Below the pieces are notes generated by a model, which did no database searches, had not been told where the DNA came from, and was given only the letters and a program-made list of their open reading frames with translations. The position numbers and the translations under genes were made by a program. DNA of 64,000 bases from CBDIDH01 sp965277595 (GTDB taxonomy: Bacteria > Planctomycetota > Planctomycetia > Isosphaerales > Isosphaeraceae), in NCBI GenBank assembly GCA_965277595.1, contig CBDIDH010000002.1:744001-808000 (forward strand), written 5' to 3'. Numbering within the stretch: position 1 is the stretch's first letter; the number at the start of each line of letters is the position of its first letter. Shown here piece after piece: positions 28,783 to 37,416 of the stretch.

Positions 28783-30003
28783 ATGCCGATGAAATACGCG
28801 ATCGTGATTCCCGACGGCGCCTCGGACGAGCCGCAGCCCGCGCTCGGCGGCAAGACGCCTCTTCAGGCGGCAAGGCTCCCCGAGATGGACCAGATCAGCC
28901 GTGAAGGCTGGCTCGGCCGGTCGCGGAACGTTCCCGATCGCTTCTTGCCCGGTAGCGACGTGGCCACTCTGAGTCTTTTTGGTTACGACCCCGAGGTGTA
29001 TTTCACCGGCCGAGCCCCGCTTGAAGCCGCCGCGATGGGAATTCCTCTCGGCCCCGACGACTGGGCGATCCGCTGCAACCTGATTTACACCGAAAACGGC
29101 CGCCTGACTGACTTCACCGCCGGTCACATCCGCAGCGAGGAAGGGTCTCAACTCATCGAGGCCATTCAAAACCGTCTCAGTCCCGACAACCCCCAGGTCG
29201 AGTTCCGCCCTGGCGTCAGTTATCGGAACGCGATGATCTATCGCGGCAAGCCCGGAGAAACCCCTTTCGCGGCCGACACGCTGACAACCCCTCCTCATGA
29301 CCAGCCCGATCAACCCGCCAACGACTATCTCCCTCGCGGAACCGGTGCCGACCTCTTGAATCGACTGATGACGGCCGGTTCCGCCTTGATCCGTGATCAT
29401 CCGTTGAACCTCGCCCGCATCCAGGCCGGCAAGCGTCCCGCGAACGCTATCTGGCTCTGGGGACAGGGTAAGGCCCCGCGTCTGACTCCGTTTATCGAAC
29501 TCCACGGCCTCAAGGGGGCGATCCTCTCGGCCGTTGACCTCGTCCGGGGTGTCGGCATGCTCGCGGGCTGGGATCGCATCGACGTCCCCGGCGCGACCGG
29601 TTATCTCGACACCGATTACGCGGCGAAGGGGCGTTACGCGATCGAGGCGTTGAAGACTCACGACATCGTCTGCGTTCACGTCGAGGCCCCCGACGAGGCC
29701 AGCCACGAAGGCCGCGCCGACGCCAAGGTTGAGGCCCTCGAACGAATGGACCAGGACATCGTCGGCCCGCTTCATCGGGCCTTGAAGGATCAGGGCGATT
29801 ACCGCATCCTCGTTTCTCCCGACCATGCGACCCTGCTCCGCACCCGCGCCCACGATCGCGACTGGGCCTGCTGGGCTCTCGCCGGGACCGGCATCGGGCC
29901 GGGTTCGGGCCTTCCTTACGATGAAATCTCCGCGCGATCGGCCGGCGGCCCGACCCTGGAGAAGGGGTTTGAGTTGATGCGCATGTTTCTCGGCCAATCT
30001 TGA
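28783..30003 (+). CDS. Cofactor-independent phosphoglycerate mutase-like protein, probable homoserine kinase
   Basis: 406 residues from ATG 28783 (ATG 28789 and 28720 are alternatives). It belongs to the alkaline phosphatase superfamily branch of archaeal-type phosphoglycerate mutase (ApgM): N-terminal YAIVIPDGASDEP, then GSDVATLSLFGYDP with the family's metal-site Ser region, and C-terminal VHVEAPDEASHEG and LVSPDHAT metal-ligand motifs. A subfamily (TIGR02535) is proposed to be the homoserine kinase of organisms that lack ThrB. Location right after hom and just before lysC supports that reading over a glycolytic role. The chemistry would still need proof. Confidence 0.85.
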   Translation: MPMKYAIVIPDGASDEPQPALGGKTPLQAARLPEMDQISREGWLGRSRNVPDRFLPGSDVATLSLFGYDPEVYFTGRAPLEAAAMGIPLGPDDWAIRCNLIYTENGRLTDFTAGHIRSEEGSQLIEAIQNRLSPDNPQVEFRPGVSYRNAMIYRGKPGETPFAADTLTTPPHDQPDQPANDYLPRGTGADLLNRLMTAGSALIRDHPLNLARIQAGKRPANAIWLWGQGKAPRLTPFIELHGLKGAILSAVDLVRGVGMLAGWDRIDVPGATGYLDTDYAAKGRYAIEALKTHDIVCVHVEAPDEASHEGRADAKVEALERMDQDIVGPLHRALKDQGDYRILVSPDHATLLRTRAHDRDWACWALAGTGIGPGSGLPYDEISARSAGGPTLEKGFELMRMFLGQS

Positions 30004-30062
30004 CGCGGTGACAACGCCGACCCGCCGTGGGTGATCATCACCGTAGCCATTGGAGGAGAACC

Positions 30063-30389
30063 ATGATCGATCCGACTCCTCCCCGATACGCCATCTTCGC
30101 TTTTGACCCCGAACGACCCCGTCGGAGCGCACTGAAACTGTTTCTGGTGGGCGTTGGTGCCAACGGACTGAACCACCTGCTCGCGACGACGAGCGGCTTT
30201 TACTCTCTCTCCTTGATCATCGTCGGGTCGATGGCCATGCTTCTCGGACTCGCGGGACTGATCTTTCCCCAAACCCTCTTCGCCCATCATTACGGCCGAG
30301 CCTCGGTCTGGACGCACCTGGTAGCCTTTCTCGTTGCCGGGGCGGCGATCGGTCTCGGAGTTTTCTTGTGGCTCAGAGTTTATCAGTGA
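30063..30389 (+). CDS. Small membrane protein
   Basis: 108 residues from ATG 30063, preceded by a strong GGAGGAGAACC. Three hydrophobic helices are visible: ALKLFLVGVGANGLNHLL, LSLIIVGSMAMLLGLAGLIF and HLVAFLVAGAAIGLGVFLWL. No known family recognised. Its last codons run close to or overlap the upstream region of lysC, so the two are probably cotranscribed; whether it has a role in amino acid synthesis is unclear. Confidence 0.75.
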   Translation: MIDPTPPRYAIFAFDPERPRRSALKLFLVGVGANGLNHLLATTSGFYSLSLIIVGSMAMLLGLAGLIFPQTLFAHHYGRASVWTHLVAFLVAGAAIGLGVFLWLRVYQ

Positions 30390-30418
30390 CCCATTCTTCT
30401 TTCGCGGAGCGGAACGAC

Positions 30419-32224
30419 GTGCCCCTCTTGGTGCAGAAGTTTGGCGGCACGAGCGTCGCCGATTCAGAAAAGATCCTCGCCGCCGCGCGACGGGCCATCC
30501 GCGCTCATAAACAAGGGGCCAGGGTCCTCGTCGTCGTCTCGGCGCGGGGCCACACGACCGATGAGCTGGTTAGCCTCGCCAGGGAGATCACCGAACGCCC
30601 CCCCGCGCGCGAGATGGACATGCTCCTCTCCACGGGCGAACAGATCAGTGTCGCGCTGATGGCCATGGCGATCCAGGCGCAGGGCGTTCCCGCGATCAGC
30701 TTCACGGGCGCCCAGATTGGCCTGGTGACCGATAGCTTCCACACCAAGGCCCGCATCCGCGACATCTCGACCGATCGGATGGTCCAGGCGCTCGACGGCG
30801 GCCAGATCGTCATCGTCGCCGGGTTTCAGGGGGTCGATGAAAACTACAACATCACGACCCTCGGCCGGGGCGGGTCCGACACCACCGCCGTGGCGCTCGC
30901 CGCCGTGCTCGGGGCCGACGCCTGCGAGATCTATACCGACGTCGACGGCGTTTATACGACCGATCCCCGGGTCGTTCCCGAGGCGAGGAAGGTCGACCGG
31001 ATCAGCTACGACGAGATGCTCGAACTGGCCAGCCTTGGCGCCGGGGTGATGCACTCGCGGTCGATCGAGTTTGCCAAGAAGTACGGCGTGCCGATTCACG
31101 TTCGAAGCTCTTTCAGCGACACAGAGGGCACCTGGATCGTCGCCGAAGGAGACGCCCGCCGCCTTGGCGTCACCGTCACCGGCGCCGCCCTGGCGAAGGA
31201 CGAGGCCCGGGTGACGATCCTTGGCGTTCCCGACCATCCCGGCGTTGTCCATCGAATTTTCCGACGGATCGCCGAGGCGAACGTCGTCGTGGACATGATC
31301 GTCCAGAACGTCGCCAAGGACGGCCGGACCGAGGTCAGCTTTACCGTCGCGTCGGACGACCTCGCCGAGACGACCGCCGCCGCCGAGACCGCTGCCCGAG
31401 AGATCGGCGCGGGCGAGGTCACGCACGCCCCGGGCCTCGCCAAGGTCTCGGTCGTCGGTCAGGGAATGCGAACGCATACAGGCGTCGCGAACACGATGTT
31501 CACCGCCCTGGCCGAGGTCGGCATCAATATCGAGATGATCACGACCAGCGAGATCAAGATCAGCGTCCTCGTCGCCCAGTCGAACGCCCGCGCGGCGCTC
31601 GCGGCGGTGCATCAGGCCTTCGACCTTGGCAATGCTCCCCTCGCCGCGACCGGTTCGTTTTCGATCGAGCGATCGGCCACGCGTGCCCTGCGCAAGCCCG
31701 CGGCGGCGGTAGTGAACGGCCACGGCCCTTCGGCCGAGCCGGCGCCGGGTGGTATGGAGGACCTGGTCATCTCGGGCGTCGAGCTGGACGAAGGCCAGGC
31801 GCGGGTCACGCTTTACAACGTCCCCGACCAGCCCGGTTACGCGGCGAAGGTCTTTCGAAGGATCGCCGACGAGGGGGTTTTCGTCGACATGATCGTCCAG
31901 AACGTGAGCCTCGCGGGCAAGACGCTCCTTTCGTTTACCGTCCCTCGGGAGGATGCCGCCCGCGCCTCCGAGGCCGCCCGCGCGGTTGGTCCCGGCGACG
32001 TCTCGGTCGAGCCGACCCTTGCCAAGCTCTCGGTGTTGGGCGTCGGCATGCGAACGCACACGGGCGTCGCCACCCGGATGTTCGGCGCGCTGGCTGAACG
32101 AGGCATCAACATCACGTTGATCAACACGAGCGAGGTCCGCATCAACGTCGCCACCGATCTCGATCGCGGCCGCGACGCGCTCACCTGCCTTCGCCAGACC
32201 TTTGCCTTGCCCGAAGCTGAGTAG
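30419..32224 (+). CDS. lysC: Aspartate kinase with four ACT domains
   Basis: 601 residues from GTG 30419, chosen because the family N-terminus (LVQKFGGTSVAD) starts right there; a longer frame opens at TTG or GTG 30368. It phosphorylates aspartate, the first step to lysine, threonine and methionine. Catalytic motifs: KFGGTSVAD, RGGSDTTAVALAA near 160, and DVDGVYTTDPR near 180. After the kinase domain come two tandem ACT pairs: about 265-420 and about 455-600, each with VxNVxxxG...SFTV and KxSVxGxGMRTHTGVA blocks. Doubled ACT pairs are known from cyanobacterial enzymes. Feedback control is expected from the ACT domains. Confidence 0.97.
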   Translation: MPLLVQKFGGTSVADSEKILAAARRAIRAHKQGARVLVVVSARGHTTDELVSLAREITERPPAREMDMLLSTGEQISVALMAMAIQAQGVPAISFTGAQIGLVTDSFHTKARIRDISTDRMVQALDGGQIVIVAGFQGVDENYNITTLGRGGSDTTAVALAAVLGADACEIYTDVDGVYTTDPRVVPEARKVDRISYDEMLELASLGAGVMHSRSIEFAKKYGVPIHVRSSFSDTEGTWIVAEGDARRLGVTVTGAALAKDEARVTILGVPDHPGVVHRIFRRIAEANVVVDMIVQNVAKDGRTEVSFTVASDDLAETTAAAETAAREIGAGEVTHAPGLAKVSVVGQGMRTHTGVANTMFTALAEVGINIEMITTSEIKISVLVAQSNARAALAAVHQAFDLGNAPLAATGSFSIERSATRALRKPAAAVVNGHGPSAEPAPGGMEDLVISGVELDEGQARVTLYNVPDQPGYAAKVFRRIADEGVFVDMIVQNVSLAGKTLLSFTVPREDAARASEAARAVGPGDVSVEPTLAKLSVLGVGMRTHTGVATRMFGALAERGINITLINTSEVRINVATDLDRGRDALTCLRQTFALPEAE

Positions 32225-32263
32225 TAAACCGACTTGCGCGGGCGTCTTGATTTAGGGTCCGTC

Positions 32264-32731
32264 ATGGTGGTCAAGCGGGTAAATTACCGGGTCTGGTTTT
32301 TCCAGGTTCTCGGCTGGGATGGCTTCCTTCCCGCCGGGCTGGCGATCGCGCCTTACCTGATTCACCTGATCTTCCCCGGGCGTCGAGGGGCCGTTGAGCT
32401 TGCCGCGGTCATCTTGCCGATCGCGGCGTTTCTGACTCGCATGGTCGTTGGCAGTCGACACATTGGCGCGAACCATTGCGGGCCGGTGGTCCGAACGATA
32501 CAGTATCTTGTCTTCTACGTTGGCATTTTCATGTTGGTTCTCTTTGACGCCTTCCTTGTCCTCGTCCACATCATGCCGGGCGGACTTCAGGGGGTGACTC
32601 CGGGCGATGCCGCCGGGCTGGGGTTTGTCGTCACTGTCTATCTGACGTTCATGACCGTGGCCATGTACCCGGGTCGCGTGGACGTCAACGTCGAGGATTG
32701 GGACGTTGCCCCGGATCTCTGGTCGGATTGA
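32264..32731 (+). CDS. Hypothetical membrane protein
   Basis: 155 residues from ATG 32264 (a TTG at 32234 would add ten). Four hydrophobic segments are visible: FLPAGLAIAPYLIHLIF, AVELAAVILPIAAFL, YLVFYVGIFMLVLFDAFLVL, and GLGFVVTVYLTFMTVAM. It ends in an acidic tail (NVEDWDVAPDLWSD). Follows lysC on the same strand by about 40 bp. Family not recognised. Confidence 0.7.
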   Translation: MVVKRVNYRVWFFQVLGWDGFLPAGLAIAPYLIHLIFPGRRGAVELAAVILPIAAFLTRMVVGSRHIGANHCGPVVRTIQYLVFYVGIFMLVLFDAFLVLVHIMPGGLQGVTPGDAAGLGFVVTVYLTFMTVAMYPGRVDVNVEDWDVAPDLWSD

Positions 32732-32783
32732 ATCGACGACCCTCGGGCCGTATAAATTCCTTCCTCGCTCGCCGATTCACGTT

Positions 32784-32826
32784 TTGCCCTCTGTCCTTTG
32801 TCCTTTGTCCTTTGTCCTTTGCCCTC
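32784..32826. repeat. Heptamer tandem repeat, AAAGGRC family (site B1)
   Basis: On the plus strand: TGCCCTC, TGTCCTT four times, TGCCCTC. Unlike the other sites there is only one arm, so no hairpin is predicted. It lies between the membrane protein gene and argG. Confidence 0.75.
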
Positions 32827-32946
32827 CAGACATTCCGCCCCGGCAATCCTCCCGTCCGAAAACCAAGGCAACTTGACGCTCCAAGCGCGGGACCGTTACG
32901 GTGTTGAGCGGAGACGACGGACCCAAACCGAAGGAAGAACTGACAC

Positions 32947-34206
32947 GTGGCACGTGACAAAGTCGTTCTGGCGTACAGCGGCGGGCTTGATACTTCGGTC
33001 GCCGTCAAGTGGATCAATGAGACCTATGGGCTTGATGTGATCGCCTATACGTGCGATCTCGGCCAGGGTCAAGACATCCAGGCGATCCGCGACAAGGCGC
33101 TACGCACCGGCGCTGTCGACGCCGTCGCCGAGGACGTGCGCAACCTCTTCGTCGACTATTTCGCCTTCCCCTCATTGATGGCCGGCGCCCTTTACGAAGG
33201 AAAATATCCGCTCGCCACCGCGCTGGGCCGCCCCTTGATCGCGCAACTGATGGTTCGCGTGGCCAAGGAGCATGGCGCCGTCGCCGTCGCCCACGGCTGC
33301 ACGGGCAAGGGAAACGATCAGGTCCGCTTCGACGTTACCTTTCAAACGCTTGCCCCTAACCTCAAGATCATCGCCCCGGTTCGTGAGTGGAAGTGGACCC
33401 GGACGCAAGAGCTGCAATACGCGGCCGATCACGGCATCGAGGTCGAGGCGACCAAGAAATCGATTTACAGCACCGATCAGAACCTCTGGGGCCGTTCAGT
33501 CGAGGCCGGGATTCTTGAAGATCCCTGGATCGAACCCCCCGCCGATGCCTTTCAATGGACGACCGACCCTCGGGACGCTCCCGACGAGCCCGAAGAGGTC
33601 GAGATCGGTTTCGAGTTCGGCCGCCCGGTCAGTCTCAATGGCCGAGAAACCGATGGCGTTGCTCTCATCGAGGAACTCAACAAGATCGCCGGTCGACACG
33701 GGATCGGCCGGATCGATCATATCGAGAACCGGCTCGTCGGCATCAAGTCGCGCGAGATTTACGAGGCCCCCGCCGCGGTCGTCCTGCACGAGGCACACCG
33801 CGAGATTGAGTTTCTGACGCTCTCCAAGGAGGCGATGCGGTTCAAGACGCACGTCAGCCAGGCGTATTCCGACCTGATTTACAACGGCCTCTGGTTCAGC
33901 GCCTTGCATCAAGACCTGATGGCCTTTGTCGTCTCGAACCAACAATACGTTTCCGGGATTGCTCGCGTGAAGCTGTTCAAGGGGCACGCCGCGATCGTCG
34001 GCCGCAAGAGCGAGCACAGCCTCTATCGCCATGAACTGGCTACCTACGACGAAGGCGATCAGTACGATGCCTCCGCCGCGCAGGGGTTCATCAAGATTCA
34101 CGGCCTTTCGCAGACGACGCAGGCCAAGCATCAGATGCTCAAGGGGACCGGCGGCAAGAACCTGGAGCTTCCCAGCATCATCCCGCCCGATCAGCGCGCG
34201 AAGTGA
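32947..34206 (+). CDS. argG: Argininosuccinate synthase
   Basis: 419 residues from GTG 32947, with GGAAGAACTGACAC upstream. It condenses citrulline and aspartate with ATP in arginine synthesis. The PP-loop LAYSGGLDTSVAVKW is at residues 8-22. Also visible: GCTGKGNDQVRFD near 119, and NLWGRSVEAGILEDPW near 180. Length and motifs are normal. No other arg gene is adjacent; the Uma2 gene 12 bp downstream may be cotranscribed. Confidence 0.97.
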   Translation: MARDKVVLAYSGGLDTSVAVKWINETYGLDVIAYTCDLGQGQDIQAIRDKALRTGAVDAVAEDVRNLFVDYFAFPSLMAGALYEGKYPLATALGRPLIAQLMVRVAKEHGAVAVAHGCTGKGNDQVRFDVTFQTLAPNLKIIAPVREWKWTRTQELQYAADHGIEVEATKKSIYSTDQNLWGRSVEAGILEDPWIEPPADAFQWTTDPRDAPDEPEEVEIGFEFGRPVSLNGRETDGVALIEELNKIAGRHGIGRIDHIENRLVGIKSREIYEAPAAVVLHEAHREIEFLTLSKEAMRFKTHVSQAYSDLIYNGLWFSALHQDLMAFVVSNQQYVSGIARVKLFKGHAAIVGRKSEHSLYRHELATYDEGDQYDASAAQGFIKIHGLSQTTQAKHQMLKGTGGKNLELPSIIPPDQRAK

Positions 34207-34218
34207 GGGTTTCGACCC

Positions 34219-34833
34219 ATGACGATGCTCATTCAGGATCGGCTCGCGGCCAAGGAAATCCTCGACCAGCGCCGCGCCAGCGGAAACGACCGCTGGGACG
34301 AGGTCTGGGACGGGGTTTACATCCTCATGCCGAATCCGAACGTCGAACATCAGGACATCGCGACAAGTTGGTCCGCGATCTTCAAGATCGTCGTTGACTG
34401 GCCGGGCCTCGGGAAAGCCTACCAGGGCGTCAACGTCAGCGACCGCGCTGAGGACTGGAAGAAGAACTACCAATGCCCCGACGTGGCCGTCTATCTCTCG
34501 GGAAATCCGGCGGTCGCGAAAAATGCGTACTGGCTCGGCGGTCCCGACTTCGCCATCGAGATCATCAGCCCCGACGACCGGGCTCGCGAGAAGTTTGACT
34601 TTTATGCCAGCGTCGGCGTCCGCGAGCTGCTCCTCATCGATCGAGACCCCTGGTCGCTCGAACTCTTCGGGCGCCGGGGGACCGATTGGTCCTTGTCGGG
34701 CCGATCCACGCCTGAGGACCCGCAAATCTTGTCAAGCGAGACCCTGCCGATCCGATTCGGCATGGTTCCCGGCGATCCCAGGCCAACCATCGACGTTTTG
34801 ACGACGGATGGGGCGCAGCGCTGGGCCATCTGA
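34219..34833 (+). CDS. Uma2-family (DUF820) putative restriction-like endonuclease
   Basis: 204 residues starting 12 bp after argG. Uma2 proteins have a PD-(D/E)xK nuclease fold. Visible core: CPDVAVYLSGNP (metal-binding Asp), FAIEIISPDDRAREKFDFY (Glu and downstream Lys), and GVRELLLIDRDPWSLELF. The family is abundant in cyanobacteria and planctomycetes, usually without an obvious partner; the biological role is not settled. Confidence 0.88.
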   Translation: MTMLIQDRLAAKEILDQRRASGNDRWDEVWDGVYILMPNPNVEHQDIATSWSAIFKIVVDWPGLGKAYQGVNVSDRAEDWKKNYQCPDVAVYLSGNPAVAKNAYWLGGPDFAIEIISPDDRAREKFDFYASVGVRELLLIDRDPWSLELFGRRGTDWSLSGRSTPEDPQILSSETLPIRFGMVPGDPRPTIDVLTTDGAQRWAI

Positions 34834-34851
34834 TCAAAATCCGATCAGGCC

Positions 34852-36213
34852 TTATCGCGTCGGCGGCTTCCCCGTCGGCAGTTCTCCCGCCGCGATTTTC
34901 TGATCGATCCAGTCGAGGGCTTCGCGCTTGCTGCCGACGAGGCGGTCAAGCTGGGCCTCGCGGACGTGGTCAAGAATCGTCGCGAACTGCGGGCCGGGCG
35001 TCAGGCCGTGGCGTTGAAGGTCGTGGCCGGTGACGAGCGGCGGCGGATTGATCGGCCCGGATGGCTGGTTTTTGAGGTAAAACTCGCAATAATCGACCTG
35101 ACTGGCGTCGCCGGTTGATGCCAAAGCATCAGCGCGGTGGAGGGTCAAGAGGTCGTTGATTCCCGGCGAGGCGAGCATGCGCTTGAGCTTCGCCTCGCGG
35201 AGCCGCCTGGCCTCGCCGAGATACTGGTGATACTCGACCAGCCAGGTGATTCGATCGCGTTCGAAGTTCGAGAGTTTCAAGTGCCGACAAAGCTCATCGG
35301 CGATCTCGCGGCCGACGACTTCGTGGTTGTAAAAATGGTAACGGCCGTGGTGGATGGACCGCGTCGGCGGCTTGCCGACGTCGTGCAAGAGCGCCGCGAA
35401 GGCCAGGGAAAAGCTCGGCTCGCGCGGCAGGAGTTCCAGGACGAGCAGGGTATGCGCCCAGAGGTCTCCCTCGGGCTGAACGGCCTTGCCCTGAAAAATC
35501 CCGCGCATCGGCACGACGGCGGGCATCACCGCGGCCATCAGGCCGGTTTCCAGCATTAGGTCCATCGCCCGGGCGCGGGTCTCGTGAACAATCATCTTCC
35601 GCAATTCCTGGGCGATCCGCTCCGCGGCGACGATTGGAAGCTGATCGGCCATGCCAACAAGGGCCGCGCGGGTTGCCGGGTCAATCTGGAACCCAAACCG
35701 CGCCGCGAAGCGTGCCGCGCGGAGCAGCCTTAACTTGTCCTCGCGAAACCGCGCCGAGGGATCGCCGATCGCGCGCAAGACCTTGTCGCGAAGGTCGTTC
35801 AGACCGCCGACGTAGTCAATCACCTCGCCGGTCGTCGGATCAAAGAACATGCCGTTGATGGTGAAATCACGGCGCTCAGCGTCGAGCCTTGGCGTGGTGA
35901 AGATGACCGAATCCGGGCGTCGGCCGTCGACATACGCCCCATCCGACCGGAACGTGGCGACCTCAACCTCATTCCCGCTACCGTGCGAACCTCGAACACG
36001 GACGACGCCGAAGGACTCGCCAACGGGGATAGTCCGTCTTGGAAAGAGGGCAATCACCTGTTCAGGGCGGGCATCGGTCGCCACGTCATAATCGCTCGGC
36101 GCCAGGCCGAGGGTGAGGTCTCGGACGCAGCCGCCGGCCCAGAGTGCCTGGAAACCAGCGCCTCGGAGCCTCTCGACAACCCCAGCCGCGAAAGCGCGCG
36201 GTCCGTCAGGCAT
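34852..36213 (-). CDS. CCA tRNA nucleotidyltransferase / poly(A) polymerase family with HD domain
   Basis: 453 residues from ATG 36213, whose ATGCCTGA overlaps the rsmD stop; ATG 36243 or 36264 would give longer forms. The nucleotidyltransferase head has GGCVRDLTLG and SDYDVATDA (the two catalytic carboxylates), followed by RRDFTINGMFFDP and the RNA-binding region FREDKLRLLRAARFAARFGF. The middle has an HD motif (LLHDVGKPPT), as in enzymes with metal-dependent phosphohydrolase activity. Function: adding or repairing the tRNA 3' CCA end, or polyadenylating RNA; the sequence alone does not separate the two. Coupled to rsmD on the minus strand. Confidence 0.9.
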   Translation of the reverse strand: MPDGPRAFAAGVVERLRGAGFQALWAGGCVRDLTLGLAPSDYDVATDARPEQVIALFPRRTIPVGESFGVVRVRGSHGSGNEVEVATFRSDGAYVDGRRPDSVIFTTPRLDAERRDFTINGMFFDPTTGEVIDYVGGLNDLRDKVLRAIGDPSARFREDKLRLLRAARFAARFGFQIDPATRAALVGMADQLPIVAAERIAQELRKMIVHETRARAMDLMLETGLMAAVMPAVVPMRGIFQGKAVQPEGDLWAHTLLVLELLPREPSFSLAFAALLHDVGKPPTRSIHHGRYHFYNHEVVGREIADELCRHLKLSNFERDRITWLVEYHQYLGEARRLREAKLKRMLASPGINDLLTLHRADALASTGDASQVDYCEFYLKNQPSGPINPPPLVTGHDLQRHGLTPGPQFATILDHVREAQLDRLVGSKREALDWIDQKIAAGELPTGKPPTR

Positions 36214-36835
36214 CGGCGTCGGAATCGGCGTCGTCATCGTCATGGCTGCGGTCCGGTTCAACATCGGCGACTGACCCGTTCACATCTCGAATGGCCACCT
36301 GAGTTCCGCCGTACCGACGCACGTCCCAGGCATCGAGGTCGGGCAAGATCCGTTCGTCGAGCGTCCGCCCCGACTCGACGACGACGGTCGACCCCGCTGG
36401 CAAGGTCTTGACGAGTGTCGCCAGCAACTGGTTCAGCTTCTTGTGGTGAATCTCGTACTCTCGATAGGGCGGGTCGAGCATGACGACCATCGGCTCGGCG
36501 TCGACGGGAACGAACGACTTGACCCATCGATACGCATCCGTCGCCTGAATCCGGGCGCGATCCTCGTAGCGAAGGTGGCTCATGTTCTTGTAGATCAATG
36601 CGACGTTCTCGCGGCTCTGCTCGACAAAGATCGCGCGCGCGGCTCCCCGGCTCACGGCTTCCAGACCGAGCGCACCGGTGCCCGCGAAGAGGTCGACCAC
36701 GACCCGGCCGATCACGACCTCGCGGAGGATGTTGAAAAGCGACTCACGGACGAAGTCGCTTGTCGGACGGGTGGCGCTTGTCCCCTTCGGCCCGTCGATC
36801 TTGTGTCCCCGACGCTCGCCGGCAATGATCCGCAT
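36206..36835 (-). CDS. rsmD: 16S rRNA (guanine(966)-N(2))-methyltransferase
   Basis: 209 residues. N-terminal MRIIAGERRGHKIDGPKG and RPTSDFVRESLFNIL are typical of RsmD. SAM site VVDLFAGTGALGLEAVSRGA (about 46-65), and the N-methyltransferase catalytic motif DPPY near 120. It methylates G966 of 16S rRNA during 30S assembly. The C-terminus is an Asp-rich tail (HDDDDADSDADA), an unusual extension. Overlaps the start of the CCA enzyme gene. Confidence 0.95.
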   Translation of the reverse strand: MRIIAGERRGHKIDGPKGTSATRPTSDFVRESLFNILREVVIGRVVVDLFAGTGALGLEAVSRGAARAIFVEQSRENVALIYKNMSHLRYEDRARIQATDAYRWVKSFVPVDAEPMVVMLDPPYREYEIHHKKLNQLLATLVKTLPAGSTVVVESGRTLDERILPDLDAWDVRRYGGTQVAIRDVNGSVADVEPDRSHDDDDADSDADA

Positions 36836-37416
36836 GCAACCGCTTCCTTGACCCTTCGAAATCCGGTCCTGGTCTGCTCAAGACCCGTAATTGATTCATC
36901 GTAACACCCCTGGTTCGCGAACGACAGGCGTCGATGGTTCGACCTTTTCGACGATCGATAAGTAAAGGGCAAAGGGCACAGGACAATATCTGCCCTCTGC
37001 CCTCTGCCCTCTGCCCTCTGCCCTCTGCCCTTTTGTCCTTTGCCCTTTCCCGAACCGTCCGACTTCGGATTGACGGCAAAAGAGACTCAAGACATACTGC
37101 CGCGCCCGCCGAGAGTCGGGCCTTGCCCCGGAGACCTTGAAGCCGGGGCCGACAACAACCGTCGAGTCGGCAACGCTTGCCTGACGACCGAGGAATGCCG
37201 AACCCTGCCCTCCTAGTTGGCCAAGGCCGGTCAAGGCGGAAGGGTTCGAAACACCCCCGGCGCACGCACTTTCAGGGACGAGGTTGGCCCCGGTTCAGAT
37301 TCGGTCAGTTCAGCCAAGGCTTGGGACGGTTCGGCGCGACCACGCGCTGTCCTGTCCCGTGGCTCTGGACGCGCGCCGAGGACCCCGGCAGACCCTAGCG
37401 CGGGACACGGATTGTC
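36836..37416. other. Divergent intergenic region containing a heptamer array
   Basis: 581 bp between the divergent rsmD and peptidase genes. It contains the B2 repeat array (annotated separately). The rest shows no convincing gene; small frames across it overlap the array and are not credible. Confidence 0.5.
36964..37049. repeat. Heptamer inverted repeat, AAAGGRC/TGCCCTC family (site B2)
   Basis: The left arm AAAGGGC-AAAGGGC-ACAGGAC is followed by TGCCCTC repeated six times, then TGCCCTT-TTGTCCTT-TGCCCTT. The TGCCCTC run is a pure heptanucleotide tandem repeat. It sits between divergent starts, so it is not simply a terminator. Confidence 0.85.

Noticed and set aside
34852..36264. Firm assignment as CCA-adding enzyme versus poly(A) polymerase
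   Set aside because: Both share the motifs seen. The HD domain favours a CCA-type enzyme in many bacteria, but does not prove it.
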